A DNA stretch of 64,000 nt. Origin: Craterostigma plantagineum (lineage: Eukaryota > Streptophyta > Magnoliopsida > Lamiales > Linderniaceae). Below are positions 1 to 9,812 of this stretch, piece by piece. The position numbers and the translations under genes were made by a program. Numbering within the stretch: the stretch's first letter is position 1; every line of letters begins with the position of its first letter. The notes under the pieces are model-generated. The model saw only the letters and a list, made by a program, of their open reading frames with translations. It searched no databases and was not told the origin of the DNA. The DNA lies in the NCBI GenBank assembly GCA_027422505.1, contig JAPQWV010000632.1:162001-226000 (forward strand). The letters run 5' to 3'.

Positions 1-35
1 CACCGCTGATTGATTTATTCTAGCAGATTTATACT

Positions 36-932
36 TCAAGTTCTATCTGAAACCGAGGGATATCCATGTATCGGATAACAGCTATCAATTGTGTGTCCCT
101 TCTTATTACAGTGGGTACACACTGGTTTCTGGGAGTCTTTTCTTAGCCCAAAATAACATTTCTTTCCCTGGTCCTGATCCTTTCTCGCAGCCAACATGGC
201 CATGTTGTTAATCTTATCATCACTGCTCCTGATAGGTCCAAGAACCATGGACCTTTGTCTCTCTTCTTGGACAAGCAGTGAGAAAGTCTTGCTGATTAAG
301 GGTAGGGATCCATGGTTAATATCTGGCCTCTAGTTTGTGAGTAGGAATCATTTAATCCCATCAAGAAAACCATGGCATACTCTTCATCTAGCTGAGTCTT
401 CATGAGCTTCATTCCCCCACAAGTGCACTGACATGTTGGCAGATAATTTGGCAACTCATCCCATAGTGTATTCAGTCTAGTATAATACACTGCAATACTG
501 TAGTTTCCCTGAGCTAAATTCGCCAACTCCTTCTTCAATTGGAATATTCTGGGCTTGTTGGTTTTCCCAAATCTTTTCTGCAAATCCACCCATACAACTC
601 TGGCCGACGAGCTATACAAAATGCTAGCTGAAATTTTCTTTGCCATTGAATTCAAGATCCATGAAATGACAACATCGTTGTTTCTTTTCCATGCTGAAAG
701 TTTCTCCTTGTCTGTGACAGCTGGTGGTTGAAGATCCCTATTGATAAACCCCTATTTGTTTCGCCTAGCGAGTGAGATTATCATGGCTCTACTCCAAGTC
801 CCACAGTTGTCCCCATTCAACTTCTCATGCACAAGAAATTGTCCCGAGTTATCATTGATATTGAGATAGTATGGGTGGGTCATTCACCTGTGAAGCAGGT
901 ATCGAATTCAGCTGTGATTGATTATCTTCCAT
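36..932 (-). pseudogene. copia gag polyprotein, degenerate (Retrotran_gag_3/UBN2 with CCHC knuckle)
   Basis: Gag forms the particle and binds element RNA. From an ATG at 932 the reading begins MEDNQSQLNS and reaches a gag N-terminal signature (LNGDNCGTWSRAMIISL) after a stop or frameshift. A second open stretch (655-296) holds the gag core with WVDLQKRFG, IFQLKKELANLAQG and YYTRLNTLWDEL. A third (248-36) holds a zinc knuckle, CTHCNKKGHTIDSCY (CX2CX4HX4C). The fragments need at least one in-frame stop removed near 765 and a one-base shift near 305 to be joined, so this is a pseudogene. The family call rests on gag motifs typical of plant copia; the lineage is not resolved. Confidence 0.8.
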
Positions 933-1002
933 GATTAGACTCTATGAGAATGGATTGATCGCCCTTAATTTGTTGAATTTGTCACAGCAACTGAGCTAAT
1001 TC

Positions 1003-1014
1003 GCTCAGATACCA
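1003..1014 (-). other. primer-binding site (initiator tRNA-Met type)
   Basis: The minus strand reads TGGTATCTGAGC, one mismatch from the usual plant TGGTATCAGAGC. It sits about 70 bases upstream of the gag ATG and next to the LTR end, as expected. Confidence 0.7.
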
Positions 1015-1520
1015 TAACAGAAAATGAAATGCTTGTGAAGAAAGATTTTAACGTGGTTCGGATATTAAGGAATCATACACCCACAATCGTAATGTGCAAT
1101 CTTTATTGACAATCTACAGATTACAGAGAACTTTATCTTCTTGCTGATGAAAGGAAAATTTACAGAAGCAAAATTTTAAAAAGAACAGCAAAGTAGTTAA
1201 TTGAGTTCGTTCTGTATTTCGCCCCTTTTATGTACAAACTTCGCGCCAAATTCTTCGTTTAAGTTTCTTGGCTCAGATCGCTGTTTCCACCAACAACTCT
1301 GTAGTGATCTCCTTCGTTTAATTCACTTGGTTCAAATCGTTGCTTCCATCAACGATTCAGTAAGTGACTTGTTCCTTCAACTCCAAACACGCTTCATTCA
1401 ATCCAAAACGCATCTTTCGAGCTTTCAAGTGTTCTTCAGACCTCATGCACTGTTCCATCGCTCTTATCCTAAATCTTGTGTTCAGTTTATGCTCATTTTC
1501 CTACACAAAGATATGTCACA
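1015..1520 (-). repeat. 5' LTR of the copia element (right border approximate)
   Basis: This sequence lies directly upstream (minus strand) of the primer site. It contains the block TTTAACGTGGTTCGG on the plus strand, often seen in plant copia LTR ends. No second LTR copy exists in the window, so the outer border cannot be fixed. Confidence 0.5.
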
Positions 1521-1670
1521 TGTCGTAATAAATACCAACTTTTGGTTCATCGTGGTATCGTGCTGGTATGCCTTGTGAAAAAAACAAACGATATTATGGT
1601 GGCGATGGAAACGTAATATCTATTTAATATTTTCTATAACGTATATGAAAAGTCAAAATTCTAATTATTA

Positions 1671-1822
1671 GCCTCGAACTTTTTAATATGCCGTTTTGAT
1701 TTCTGAACTTTGCATTAATGTTTCCTTTTGGTCTTTTACCTGGTTTTAGGTTAAAGGAAATAAAAAATGACAGATTTTGCGAAGTTCATGAACCAAAACG
1801 GCATTGCTAAAAGTTTGAGCAT
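1671..1822. repeat. Small foldback (MITE-like) inverted repeat
   Basis: The left arm contains GAACTTTTTAATATGCCGTT. The right arm, read on the minus strand, contains AACTTTTAGCAATGCCGTTT. Both arms then continue with TTGATTTCTGAACTT or a similar sequence, so about 45 bases pair imperfectly around a short loop. No target duplication was identified. Confidence 0.55.
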
Positions 1823-2282
1823 TTCTAGTGAGATTGTATAGTTCAAGCACCATTTTTGCCATTTACTCGGTTCCTTTTCACTGATATGTTTCGTTGAAAA
1901 GGTAAGTAGTTACCCAACTTTATGAGTAAGTGATCTGTTATAATAGTTATAAACACCCGATATAAATTAAAACTCAATTTCCTTATTGAGCCGAATTGTA
2001 ATTGTGACAAACTAAATCTGGTGCTAAAATATTTCGTCCAATACACGTTTGTAGATGACACGTAGCGCAAAAGATGGTCTTGCCAAAAGACGAGGGGTAG
2101 TTCTGGAAAAACAAGGTTTTGACCTTTTCTTTAAACATAAATGGAAAATTGGAATAATAGCAATAGAAGGACTACTTCTAATTCCAACAAAATGTCCAAT
2201 CGACACTTTGTACCATTTTATTTCAAAGTTATTTTCCGGATATCTACACATAAATACCTAATTGAATAAATTTTTTCACATA
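1823..2282. other. Intergenic stretch, nothing recognised
   Basis: AT-rich unique-looking DNA. Short open frames occur on both strands but carry no domain or motif, and they overlap each other. Confidence 0.5.
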
Positions 2283-2590
2283 GGTACCCATGTCAGAAAA
2301 TTTTACAGATAGGTACCCGATTTAGTTTTTACCAGTTTCTTCAGTCATGTCGTACCTTCATGTGTGTGTATGACGCACCATAACATGTTGATATAGGGTA
2401 CTTAAATGTGTTTGTACGGCGTACCTATGTTTTAAATAGCGCGTACCTAAATGTGCTAATACGGCGTACCATTTTCTATTATATAGGGTACCTAAATGTA
2501 TTGATATAGGGTACCCGAATGTGTTGTATGGCGTACCTGCTACGGATCGGGTACCTATCTGCATTTATTTTGTTAGGTACCTACATATAA
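2283..2590. repeat. Degenerate repeat built on GGTACC / CGTACC words
   Basis: The words GGTACCTAAATGTG, GGCGTACC and GATATAGGGTACC recur about every 25-35 bases in diverged form, more than ten times in total. The six-base GGTACC core is itself a palindrome. The array is too diverged to give an exact period by eye. Confidence 0.6.
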
Positions 2591-2855
2591 AAAAATCCTG
2601 ACAGGGTACTAAAGAGGGGGTATTTATGTGTTATTTTCATCATTACCTCAATTTTTCTCCAAGTCAACAGACGGTAATGACCTCGCTATTTCGCTGTTGT
2701 TATCTCTAACTCGACATTTTCTGATTAGCGACTAAAGACCTTTAATTTCTATTTAAATGATAGGTACATATGAAATCTTAATCACTCTGAATATTTTCTG
2801 TTATTACATCCATTTCCTTGTTAACATTATTATTAACATTTGAAATGGCCAAGCT

Positions 2856-4581
2856 TTGATTCCGATTCATGAGGATGTTCCTCCTGGTACTGATGGATAT
2901 AATAGTGGATTCTTTACCCATGCTTGGAGTGTGGTGGGTGAAGACATTATAGATGCTGTTATGGAGTTCTTCAGCACAGGCAAATTATTCCCTAGGTTAA
3001 ACAGCACAGTTTTGTGCCTCATACCTAAGAATTTTGCTCATGTTTCAGCTAATGACTTTAGACCTATTGCTTGCTGCAACACGGTTTATAAGTGCATCTC
3101 TAAGCTGATATGTGCAAGGATCAAATCGCTTCTGCCTAAGCTCATCCAAAATAATCAGAATGCATTTGTGACGGGGAGATCTATAGTACATAATGTCCTA
3201 TTATGCCAAGACTTGCTATGGCTGTATAATAGGAAAAATGCCTCGGCCCGAGTCCTCATGAAAGTTGACATTAAGAAAGCATATGACTCCTTGGATTGGA
3301 ATTCCTCCAAAGATGGCTATGTATGCTGAATTTCCCCGTGAAGTTTGTAGCATGGATCATGGAATGCATCAAGACTATCTCTTATAGTATCTCCCCTAAT
3401 GGGATTCTGTCGGGTAGCTTCCAAGCAGCTAGGGGGCTTAGATAGGGGGATCTTCTTATCTCCTCTGGTCTTTGTGATTGCAATGGAGTATTTTTCCCGT
3501 AAGTTGCAGGCCTCTACTACTGACACGCGGTTGTTTCACGCCCTCTGCAAGTTGGTGAAATTGGTGAATTTATGCTTTGCTGATGATCTGATGCTATTTT
3601 GTAAGGGAACACTTGGAGCAGTCAGTGTTATATCAGAGGACCTGGAGCACTTTAAGTTGGTATCTAGAATGGAAGGTAATAATCAGAAGTCATATATATC
3701 TTTGTTGCTGGTGTCTCCTCTAACATCAGGAAGCATATTATGGATATTACTGGTTTTCAGCTAGGAAGCTTTCCTATGAGGTATCTTGGTGTTCCTATCT
3801 CTCCCACTAGATGGAGTAGGAGCTCATGCCAGGCTTTGGTGGAAAAAATCACCTCAAGAATTCAGTGTTGGGCAACTCAAAATCTGTCCTATGCTGGGAG
3901 GCATTGTCTCATCAGTTCTGTTCATCTAGCTGTACATGGATTCTTGGGGGCCATGTTTCTTCTTCCTAAGGCTGTTACAAAGGAGATCAACAGAATATGC
4001 AAGGAGTTTTTGTGGGGGAAGAAGGAGAGTGACAAATGTATGGCCCTGGTCAAGTGGGACAAAGTCTGCAGTCCCAAAACCAGAGGTGGATTGAACATAG
4101 ATTGTGTGACTTGGAACCAAGCACTTGCTGGCAAGCAAATATGGGACATTACCTTGGATGTGGACTCTCTTTTGAAATGGATAAATGTAGTGTACCTAAA
4201 AGGTGTCTGTTTTTGGGACTTTTCCCCAGCGGCTGACTCCAGTTGACCCTGGAAGAAAATACACAGGCTTAAGGAGAAGTTTCGAGCTGGTTATCTGGGC
4301 AGAACTTGGAGTTCTGGAGATAGCAAGTATTCTGTTAGCTCAGTGTATAATTGGCTCAAGGGTGAACTCGAAGATTCCAGCTTAGCAAAGGCATGTGGAA
4401 CAGGTTTTCCATTCCTAAACATGCTTTTATGTTATGGATTCTAGTGCAGAAAAGGCTCCTAACTTTCGACATACTCACTGCATGGGGTGTGGTGGTTGCT
4501 AATCAAATCTGTAGATTGTGTGATATGGTTGATGAATCACTAGAACACCTGTTCTTTGAATGTAGTTCAGTCAATAGATAG
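2856..4581 (+). pseudogene. LINE reverse transcriptase with zf-RVT tail, frameshifted
   Basis: Successive plus-strand frames give a plant L1-type RT. These are PPGTDGYNSGFF (PGPDGF-type start of RT), RPIACCNTVYKCISKLI, NQNAFVTGRSI, KVDIKKAYDSLDW and then the catalytic LCFADDLMLFCKG (FADD box). YLGVPIS, RGGLNI and KHAFMLWILVQKRLLT follow. The last stretch ends in a Cys-rich CRLCDMVDESLEHLFFEC motif. The reading changes frame near 3330-3400, 3700-3760, 4240 and 4385, and no single frame is open. In an active LINE this protein would nick DNA (the missing N-terminal endonuclease) and copy its own RNA at the target. Confidence 0.85.
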
Positions 4582-4965
4582 CCCAGAAAGTTGCTATCTG
4601 GCTGAATCTTTAGTGTGCCGTTTTCCTCCTTTGATGGCATGATTAGTTGGTTCTTGCGAGAAGGGGGCAAAAGAGGTCTCGAATCTGTTGTGCTTGCTAT
4701 GCTGCTATGCTCTATCATGTATGGAGGGAAAGAAACATACGAGTTCATGCTATGGGTGAGTATTCAGTGGAGCAGATTGTCCATAGTATTGCTTAAGAAA
4801 TGAAGTGGAGGATCAGAACCTTCTATCGCCCGAAGTCTGCTAATGGAACAGTACTGTTTGATCGAGTTTGTTTGTACCCATTCTGTTAAGTTTTGATTTA
4901 TACATGGGTTGTGAACGTTGTAAGATTCAAGGGGTTCGTGGTAAATGAATACAAATCATTCTACC

Positions 4966-4980
4966 AAAAAAAAAAAAAAA
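4966..4980 (+). other. LINE poly(A) tract
   Basis: A run of 15 A closes the LINE about 385 bases after the zf-RVT region and fixes its 3' border. Confidence 0.8.
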
Positions 4981-5010
4981 TCGACATATATTCATTTAGG
5001 TAATTCTATT

Positions 5011-5640
5011 GACACCCCTTTAATTTTATTTACACCCCTAATAATATGTTAGATATACTAGTCAATACTTACCAATTATAATTAATTATTTAAATTATTA
5101 AATGATTTAAAATTGTAAACCATTAAATACTTATTAGTTGCGACTAAATTAAACATTTTGAATACAAATCGCATCAATGCTTTAGCATATTTGCCTCCTA
5201 AGTCCTAACATTCGTACCTTCGATATGCATATAATAGAGGTTGACGTATTTGATATGATAATGATAAGGCTTGTTTTAAAAATATTTGTAGGCAATATAT
5301 TTCTAAACACTGATGTATATATTTCTAAACACTGCGTATTTGATATGTTAATGATAATGCTTATTTTAAAAATATTTGTAAGCAATATATTTCTAAACAC
5401 TGATGTATATATATTATCATGTTATTTACGTTAATAAAAGTATTAATGTTATATGGATACTATTAAATATTATTATTGATAAATTTAAGTAAATAATATT
5501 AAAGTTATACTAAATTGCAGCTACTATTATAAAACATAAATTCATATAGTAGTTTTAATTCATGTAATTAGGTATAATACCTTCCACAAATATCAAGTGT
5601 TTGGGGGTGTAAAATGGATATTAAAAGGGGTGTATGTGAA
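5011..5640. mobile_element. Non-autonomous DNA element (MITE-like) with terminal inverted repeats
   Basis: The left end reads GACACCCCTTTAATTTTATT then TACACCCC. The right end, on the minus strand, reads ACACCCCTTTTAATATCC then ATTTTACACCCC. The two ends therefore form an imperfect inverted repeat of about 30 bases. The inside is AT-rich with no coding potential. The superfamily is not determined. Confidence 0.6.
5246..5411. repeat. Direct tandem duplication, 90-bp unit, inside the MITE-like element
   Basis: The block beginning GTATTTGATATG and ending at ACTGATGTATATAT occurs at 5246 and again at 5336 with few differences. The second copy lacks the last bases of the first. Confidence 0.75.
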
Positions 5641-5697
5641 GCACCCAATCATTTATCGAGGCATTTTTTACAGCAACTTTTAACCATTATAATTTAA

Positions 5698-5724
5698 CTA
5701 GGTGTTGCTCCGTGCGATGCACGG
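5698..5724 (-). other. Helitron 3' terminus: hairpin plus CTAG
   Basis: The stem 5710-5715 pairs perfectly with 5719-5724 (CCGTGC/GCACGG, three-base loop). Eight bases separate it from CTAG at 5698-5701, and host A at 5697 follows. This is the Helitron termination signal. Confidence 0.8.
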
Positions 5725-5794
5725 GTTACACTTACTCCTTTGAATGTTCGTTGGATTTTGGTTTGCAGACATAATTAATATCGTTGTGCGCTAC

Positions 5795-6230
5795 CTAGAA
5801 ATGACATGGACAATGATTTTCTTGTTTAATCGATGGCTTAGAAGTTCTTGGGCTCCATTCTCGCTGAGAGAGATGATGGGTCTTTTGCATTTTCCAGCTA
5901 CATGAAAATTCTATGTATCTGTATTTGCGTGTGTTGAGAATGGGAAAGGGTTGCTGCTTCATTACACACCCTTTGTTTTCATCGGAGACTGTTCAGATGC
6001 ACTAAAATCATTAAATGCTACGCAAGACTGCTTTGTTGTCATCGGGGAGTGTTCAGATGCCCTAAAAACACTGAATAATACGCAATACTTGGAGACTTTG
6101 GGATGCATTTCTGCTCAGAAAAGAAATAAATTCAACCACATCATGGACGTCATCATTTCAGCATCACATAACAGGTCAACAGTCACATACATTGAACCTT
6201 GACACACGAAATAATTCGAAAAATAAATTA
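5795..6230. repeat. Subterminal module, copy 1 (near the Helitron 3' end)
   Basis: It shares GAAGTTCTTGGGCTCCATTC, GAGAGATGATGGGTC, TACATGAAAATTCT, GTGTGTTGAGAATGGG and AATAAATTAAA with two copies close to the 5' end (25175-25590 and 26070-26500). It contains its own short duplication: the block ending GTTCAGATGC occurs at about 5975 and again at about 6035. Confidence 0.75.
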
Positions 6231-6534
6231 AAAAATTTTATGCATCCTATGCTCATCATTTAGTTGCTGAGATTGCACGTATGAATTGGTGCTAGAAAAA
6301 TATGCAAATTAATTTTGTCAGCAATATTTAAATATAATGGATTATAATACTGAATTACACATCTTTCAGTACAATTTATCCTATGAAATGCATTTATCAT
6401 ATAAGGAATTATGTGACTACCACAACTGTATTCTGCCTGATGGGAGAATGGACCACTTTGCAAATCTCAGTTGCCTTATCGTCACTAACTGTAAGGGAGA
6501 CATCCCCAAAGCTACAAAAAAAATTTCAACTTAG

Positions 6535-6819
6535 TTATGGCGATAAATTCTTGTGAATGTTGTTTAATAGTTCCTGGTAAACTATGATGGTAACCTCGTG
6601 ATCGTCTGCGCCGTCTTCGTTCATGCTCAATACATGAGTTTCTGTTGATGATGTCACGCGAGAAAGTACAATATAGAACTGCCCATGCGTGAAAATAGGG
6701 TTTGGAAACGCAAGCAGCGACGTTAGCAGCTGTGCATCGCCCAGGGTAAACTTATTTATCTGATTGATCATTGCATTTTGGCTGCAGAGATAATTAATAT
6801 CGTATTTCTTCATAAACAA
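6535..6819 (-). pseudogene. Helitron Pif1-type helicase, C-terminal fragment
   Basis: The reading includes IFTHGQFYIVLSRVTSS, matching the last conserved motif of the RepHel helicase (family pattern FTHGQLYVALSRV). It is followed by VTIIVYQELLNNI, which fits the usual NVVYKEVF tail. An intact RepHel protein is more than 1,000 residues long; only about 95 are left here. The strand agrees with the Helitron termini, and its position just upstream of the 3' end is where RepHel normally finishes. It is therefore a relic of the autonomous ancestor and cannot function. Confidence 0.8.
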
Positions 6820-6889
6820 TGTTATGTGACAACGGAGTCATGCTCCGTAATGTATTTCACATAAACGTAGGGTTCTGTGCTATAGGTGA

Positions 6890-7112
6890 TTGGACAAAAT
6901 GCATCTTATGCTCATCAATCAATTGCTGAAATTGGTAAAGTAAAATACTCAGCAGTATTTAGAAAAAGCATTTGAATACAGTATTATAAATTTTTAAGCG
7001 GTAACGTAATTTTTCCACACTAATTATCTTGGTGAATGTTGTCGAATACTTCCCGGTAAACTATATTGGTAATCTCGTCGTCGTCTGCGTCGTCTTCATT
7101 CATGCATAATGC
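6890..7112 (-). pseudogene. Second, shorter copy of the helicase C-terminus and its 3' flank
   Basis: Bases 7020-7110 repeat 6535-6640 (GTGAATGTTGT, TTCCCGGTAAACTAT, CGTCGTCTTCATTCATGC in place of close variants). Bases 6890-6990 repeat 6235-6350 (TTATGCTCATCA, TTGCTGA, CAGCAGTATTTA). The order of the two blocks is kept, so this is a tandem duplicate of about 0.4-0.65 kb. It directly abuts the first monomer of the array. Confidence 0.6.
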
Positions 7113-7114
7113 CT

Positions 7115-8557
7115 TAATCGTGTATGTCGGAAACACGTCAATGCATCAAATCAGCGTTCCTTTCTGCTAATGATACCGAGATTGGCCTATGAAATGCATT
7201 GATTTTGCCCAACAAATCAACAATACAATCAGGCTGCGTACAAAGATACGCAATGCACAAAACAATTCTGGCACATCTTTATGAAACCTTAGACCGCGTC
7301 CGCTTCGTAGTTTAAATACAACTTCGATGAAGAAGTAGTATTTAACTAGATAATTCCTTCATCAATAACAGTAACAACAGAAAACAATTACAATAATATA
7401 AACATGCAACTCAAATCATGAACCGGCAGACTGTATGACTATTACAGACGTGCATATATGGCTTTATGTTGCACAATGCATGAGTATTGCAATTTCTTGA
7501 AGGCATCTCATTTATCGTAGCAACGCATGCAAATTCCTTAACCTGAAATTTTTTTTCAATATCAGCATAAAAATCAATTAATGCAGTGTAGAACAAAATT
7601 GTTGACAATCGCGGAGGCAAGTTGCATGGAATACCTGCTCCTTTTGCAAGTATTATGTATGTCGGAAAAACGGCAAGGCATCAAATCAGAGTTCCTTTTT
7701 GCAAATGATACTGAGCCTGGCCTAAAATGCATTCATCTTGCCCAATAAATCAACAATACAATCAAACTGCATACCAAGATAGGCACTGCACAAAATAATT
7801 CTGACACCTCTTCCTGAACCCTGAGACAGCGTCCACTTCGTAGTTGACGTACATCATCCATGAAGAAGTAGTATTTAAGTAAAGGTTTTCTGCATAATAA
7901 TAGCAACAATAATGATAGAAAACAATTACAAAAATATAAACATGCAACCCAAACTTGAACCCTCATTTTGAGGAGGCTTCCCGGACTCGTAACATACGGC
8001 TAAAAACAAGACAAGAAGAGCGTCAGTAGTCTCTGCCGTTGCAGGTCCTTCTCCTTCTGCCGAGACGGCCCTCTTTTTTTGTTTTGTTCGGTTTTTCTCG
8101 TTCCTTCTCTTCGAGAAGAATAGGCATTTTAAATGATACAACTTCCTCTTAATTCTATTGTGCTCATCGAAATAACTGCCTAAGCATACTTTTTTGGATC
8201 CAAACTTATTTCTGTCTTCTTCTTGCATAGAAGAACGCAGCTGTTGCAAAACCCCGTCTTTTAGTAGTAGGCGGCATTTCTTCTTAGTTTTGAGAACCGG
8301 CAGAATGCATGATTATTGTGGACGTGCCTATTTGGGTTTATTGCAGAATGGATGAGTATTGCAATTTCTTGCAGGCATTTTTTGGTCATGTAACACTTGG
8401 AGTTACGACCTTTTAGTAGTAAATGAACAATACAATCAAACTGCGGACAAAGATAGGCAATGCATGAAATAATTCTGACACGTCGTCCTGAACCCTTGGA
8501 CAGCGTCCACTTTGTAGTTTACGTATAGCTTCAATGAAGAAGTAGTATTTAAGTAAA
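7115..8557. repeat. Tandem array, left part (before the nested copia)
   Basis: It contains monomers of the same family as 13349-25030. Landmarks are GTCGGAAACACG, CTGCTAATGATACCGAGA, GAAATGCATTCATC, AACAATACAATCA, AGTAGTATTTAA and GCATGAGTATTGCAATTTC. The array is interrupted by a non-repeat block at 7965-8300 and stops at about 8557, where copia sequence starts. Confidence 0.85.
7965..8300. other. Unrelated block inserted in an array monomer (possible captured fragment)
   Basis: A monomer breaks off after AACCCAAACTTGAACC and resumes at AACCGGCAGAATGCATG. Between these points lies DNA not seen in any other monomer. On the minus strand a 107-residue frame spans it, with MQQLRSSMQEEDRNKFGSKK and a basic stretch KRRNEKNRTKQKKR. 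No family was recognised. Helitrons often pick up host DNA, so a captured gene piece is possible, but a random open frame is not excluded. Confidence 0.5.
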
Positions 8558-9806
8558 CTACGTTAATGCTCTCCATAACAGATCTTTTCTCTTTGAGATA
8601 TATGCGATAGGCTTTTGATGTTGTTGAGTATCCCACCAGTATGCCTTCGAATGCTTTTGGGTCAAGTTTGCCTCTATCTTCACGATCATTTGCCACATAG
8701 CACTTGCACTCAAAAACTTTCAGGAATGAGACGTCTGGCACTCTACGATTTATCAACTCATAGGGTGTCCTGTTGAACCTCTTGTGAAGTGAGCCACGAT
8801 TTTGAGTGAAACAAGCTGTGTTCATTGCTTCGGCCCACAAGAAGTGAGGTAATCCAGAGTGAATGAGGAGTGTACGAGTTGCTTCAACTAAGGTTCTGTT
8901 CTTGCGTTCAACTACCCCATTTTGTTGAGGTGTTTTAGCTGCTGCGAACTGTTGGGTGATTCCAAGTGATGCATAGAAGTCACTGAGTTTTCTGTTCTTG
9001 AATTCTGTCTCATTATCAGTTCTGATGATTTGTACACTTAGTTGGTAGAGGTTTTGAGCGATTTTGATGAACTCAATGATTAGACCTGGAGTTTCATCCT
9101 TGGTTCTTAGAAATTTAGTCCATGTATAGCGTGAGAAATCATCCACTATGACTAACACATATTTCCGCCCATTAATGGTCTGAGTGTGCATGGGTCCACA
9201 CAGATCCATATGAATGAGTTCGAGAGGTTTGGAAGTTGAGGCTATGTGTTTGGCCCGGTGGGAGGCTTTCCTTATCTTTCCCATTTCACACGCCGAGCAA
9301 AGATGCTCTTTGTGATATCTGAACGAGGGAAGCCCTTTTACCAAGTTTTCTGATCGCAGTTTGTTTAGGTCTTTGAAGTTGAGATGGGAAAGTCGCTGAT
9401 GCCAGAGATTGTTCTGATGTAGAGAGGCTCGAAAAATAAGGCATGTCGGTCGAACAGTCTTGGGGTCAATGGAGTAAAGATTCGTCTTCCTGTGTCCAGT
9501 GAGTAGCTCTCTTCCATTGATATCTGTGACACTACATTTGTTGGTCTCGAAGTTCACCTTGTAGCCTTTGTCGCAGAAACGACCTATGCTGAATAAATTG
9601 TAGCTCAGTCCTTCGACGTAGGATACTCCTTTGATGGTTAGCCTGTCATGGATGAGATCACCCGTTCCTAGCATGGATGCAGATTGACCGTTTCCGAAGT
9701 AGACCTTCCCGAGGAATCCTTCAGATAAGTTGCTCAACAGCTCTTTGTTTCCAGTCATATGTGAGGAGCAACCTGAATCTAAGTACCACACATAACGGAC
9801 CTGCAA
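8436..9806 (-). pseudogene. copia pol: protease motif, GAG-pre-integrase and integrase, truncated and fused to array
   Basis: The frame is 456 residues long. It opens with the aspartic protease signature YLDSGCSSHMTG (residues about 8-19). The GAG-pre-integrase zinc-binding region follows (WHQRLSHLNF ... LCSACEMGK). The integrase core has Asp in IHMDLCGPM, Asp in IIRTDNETEF and Glu in NGVVERKNRT, spaced as a DDE triad. The integrase runs to KAYRIYLKEKRSVMESINVV. The last 36 or so residues (LNTTSSLKLYV onward) are translated from the tandem array, so the end is a chimera and no RT follows. It is intact as a frame but cannot be a working polyprotein. Confidence 0.9.
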
Positions 9807-9812
9807 AAAAAA

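Larger units (their letters stand above)
1..1520 (-). mobile_element. Ty1/copia element, 5' part (LTR, primer site, gag), cut by the window edge
   Basis: On the minus strand the order LTR, tRNA-Met primer site, leader and gag is that of the 5' end of a copia retrotransposon. Only the gag part lies inside the window, and pol would be left of base 1. The right LTR border is uncertain: I place it near 1520 because the minus strand reads TGTGACATATC there, a plausible LTR start. Gag carries several frameshifts or stops, so the copy is dead. Confidence 0.7.
2845..4980 (+). mobile_element. L1-type LINE (non-LTR retrotransposon), 5'-truncated, poly(A) tail
   Basis: The element starts inside the reverse transcriptase, runs through RT and the C-terminal zinc-knuckle (zf-RVT) region, and ends in a 15-A tract. 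ORF1 and the endonuclease are missing. That is the usual result of incomplete target-primed reverse transcription. I could not find a convincing target-site duplication. Confidence 0.85.

Noticed and set aside
1201..1578. Plus-strand frame of 125 residues next to the copia LTR.
   Set aside because: It lies over the minus-strand LTR and has no recognisable motif; composition explains it.
2845..4980. A target-site duplication for the LINE.
   Set aside because: Bases after the A tract (TCGACATATATTC) have only weak partial matches upstream of 2845, too weak to call.
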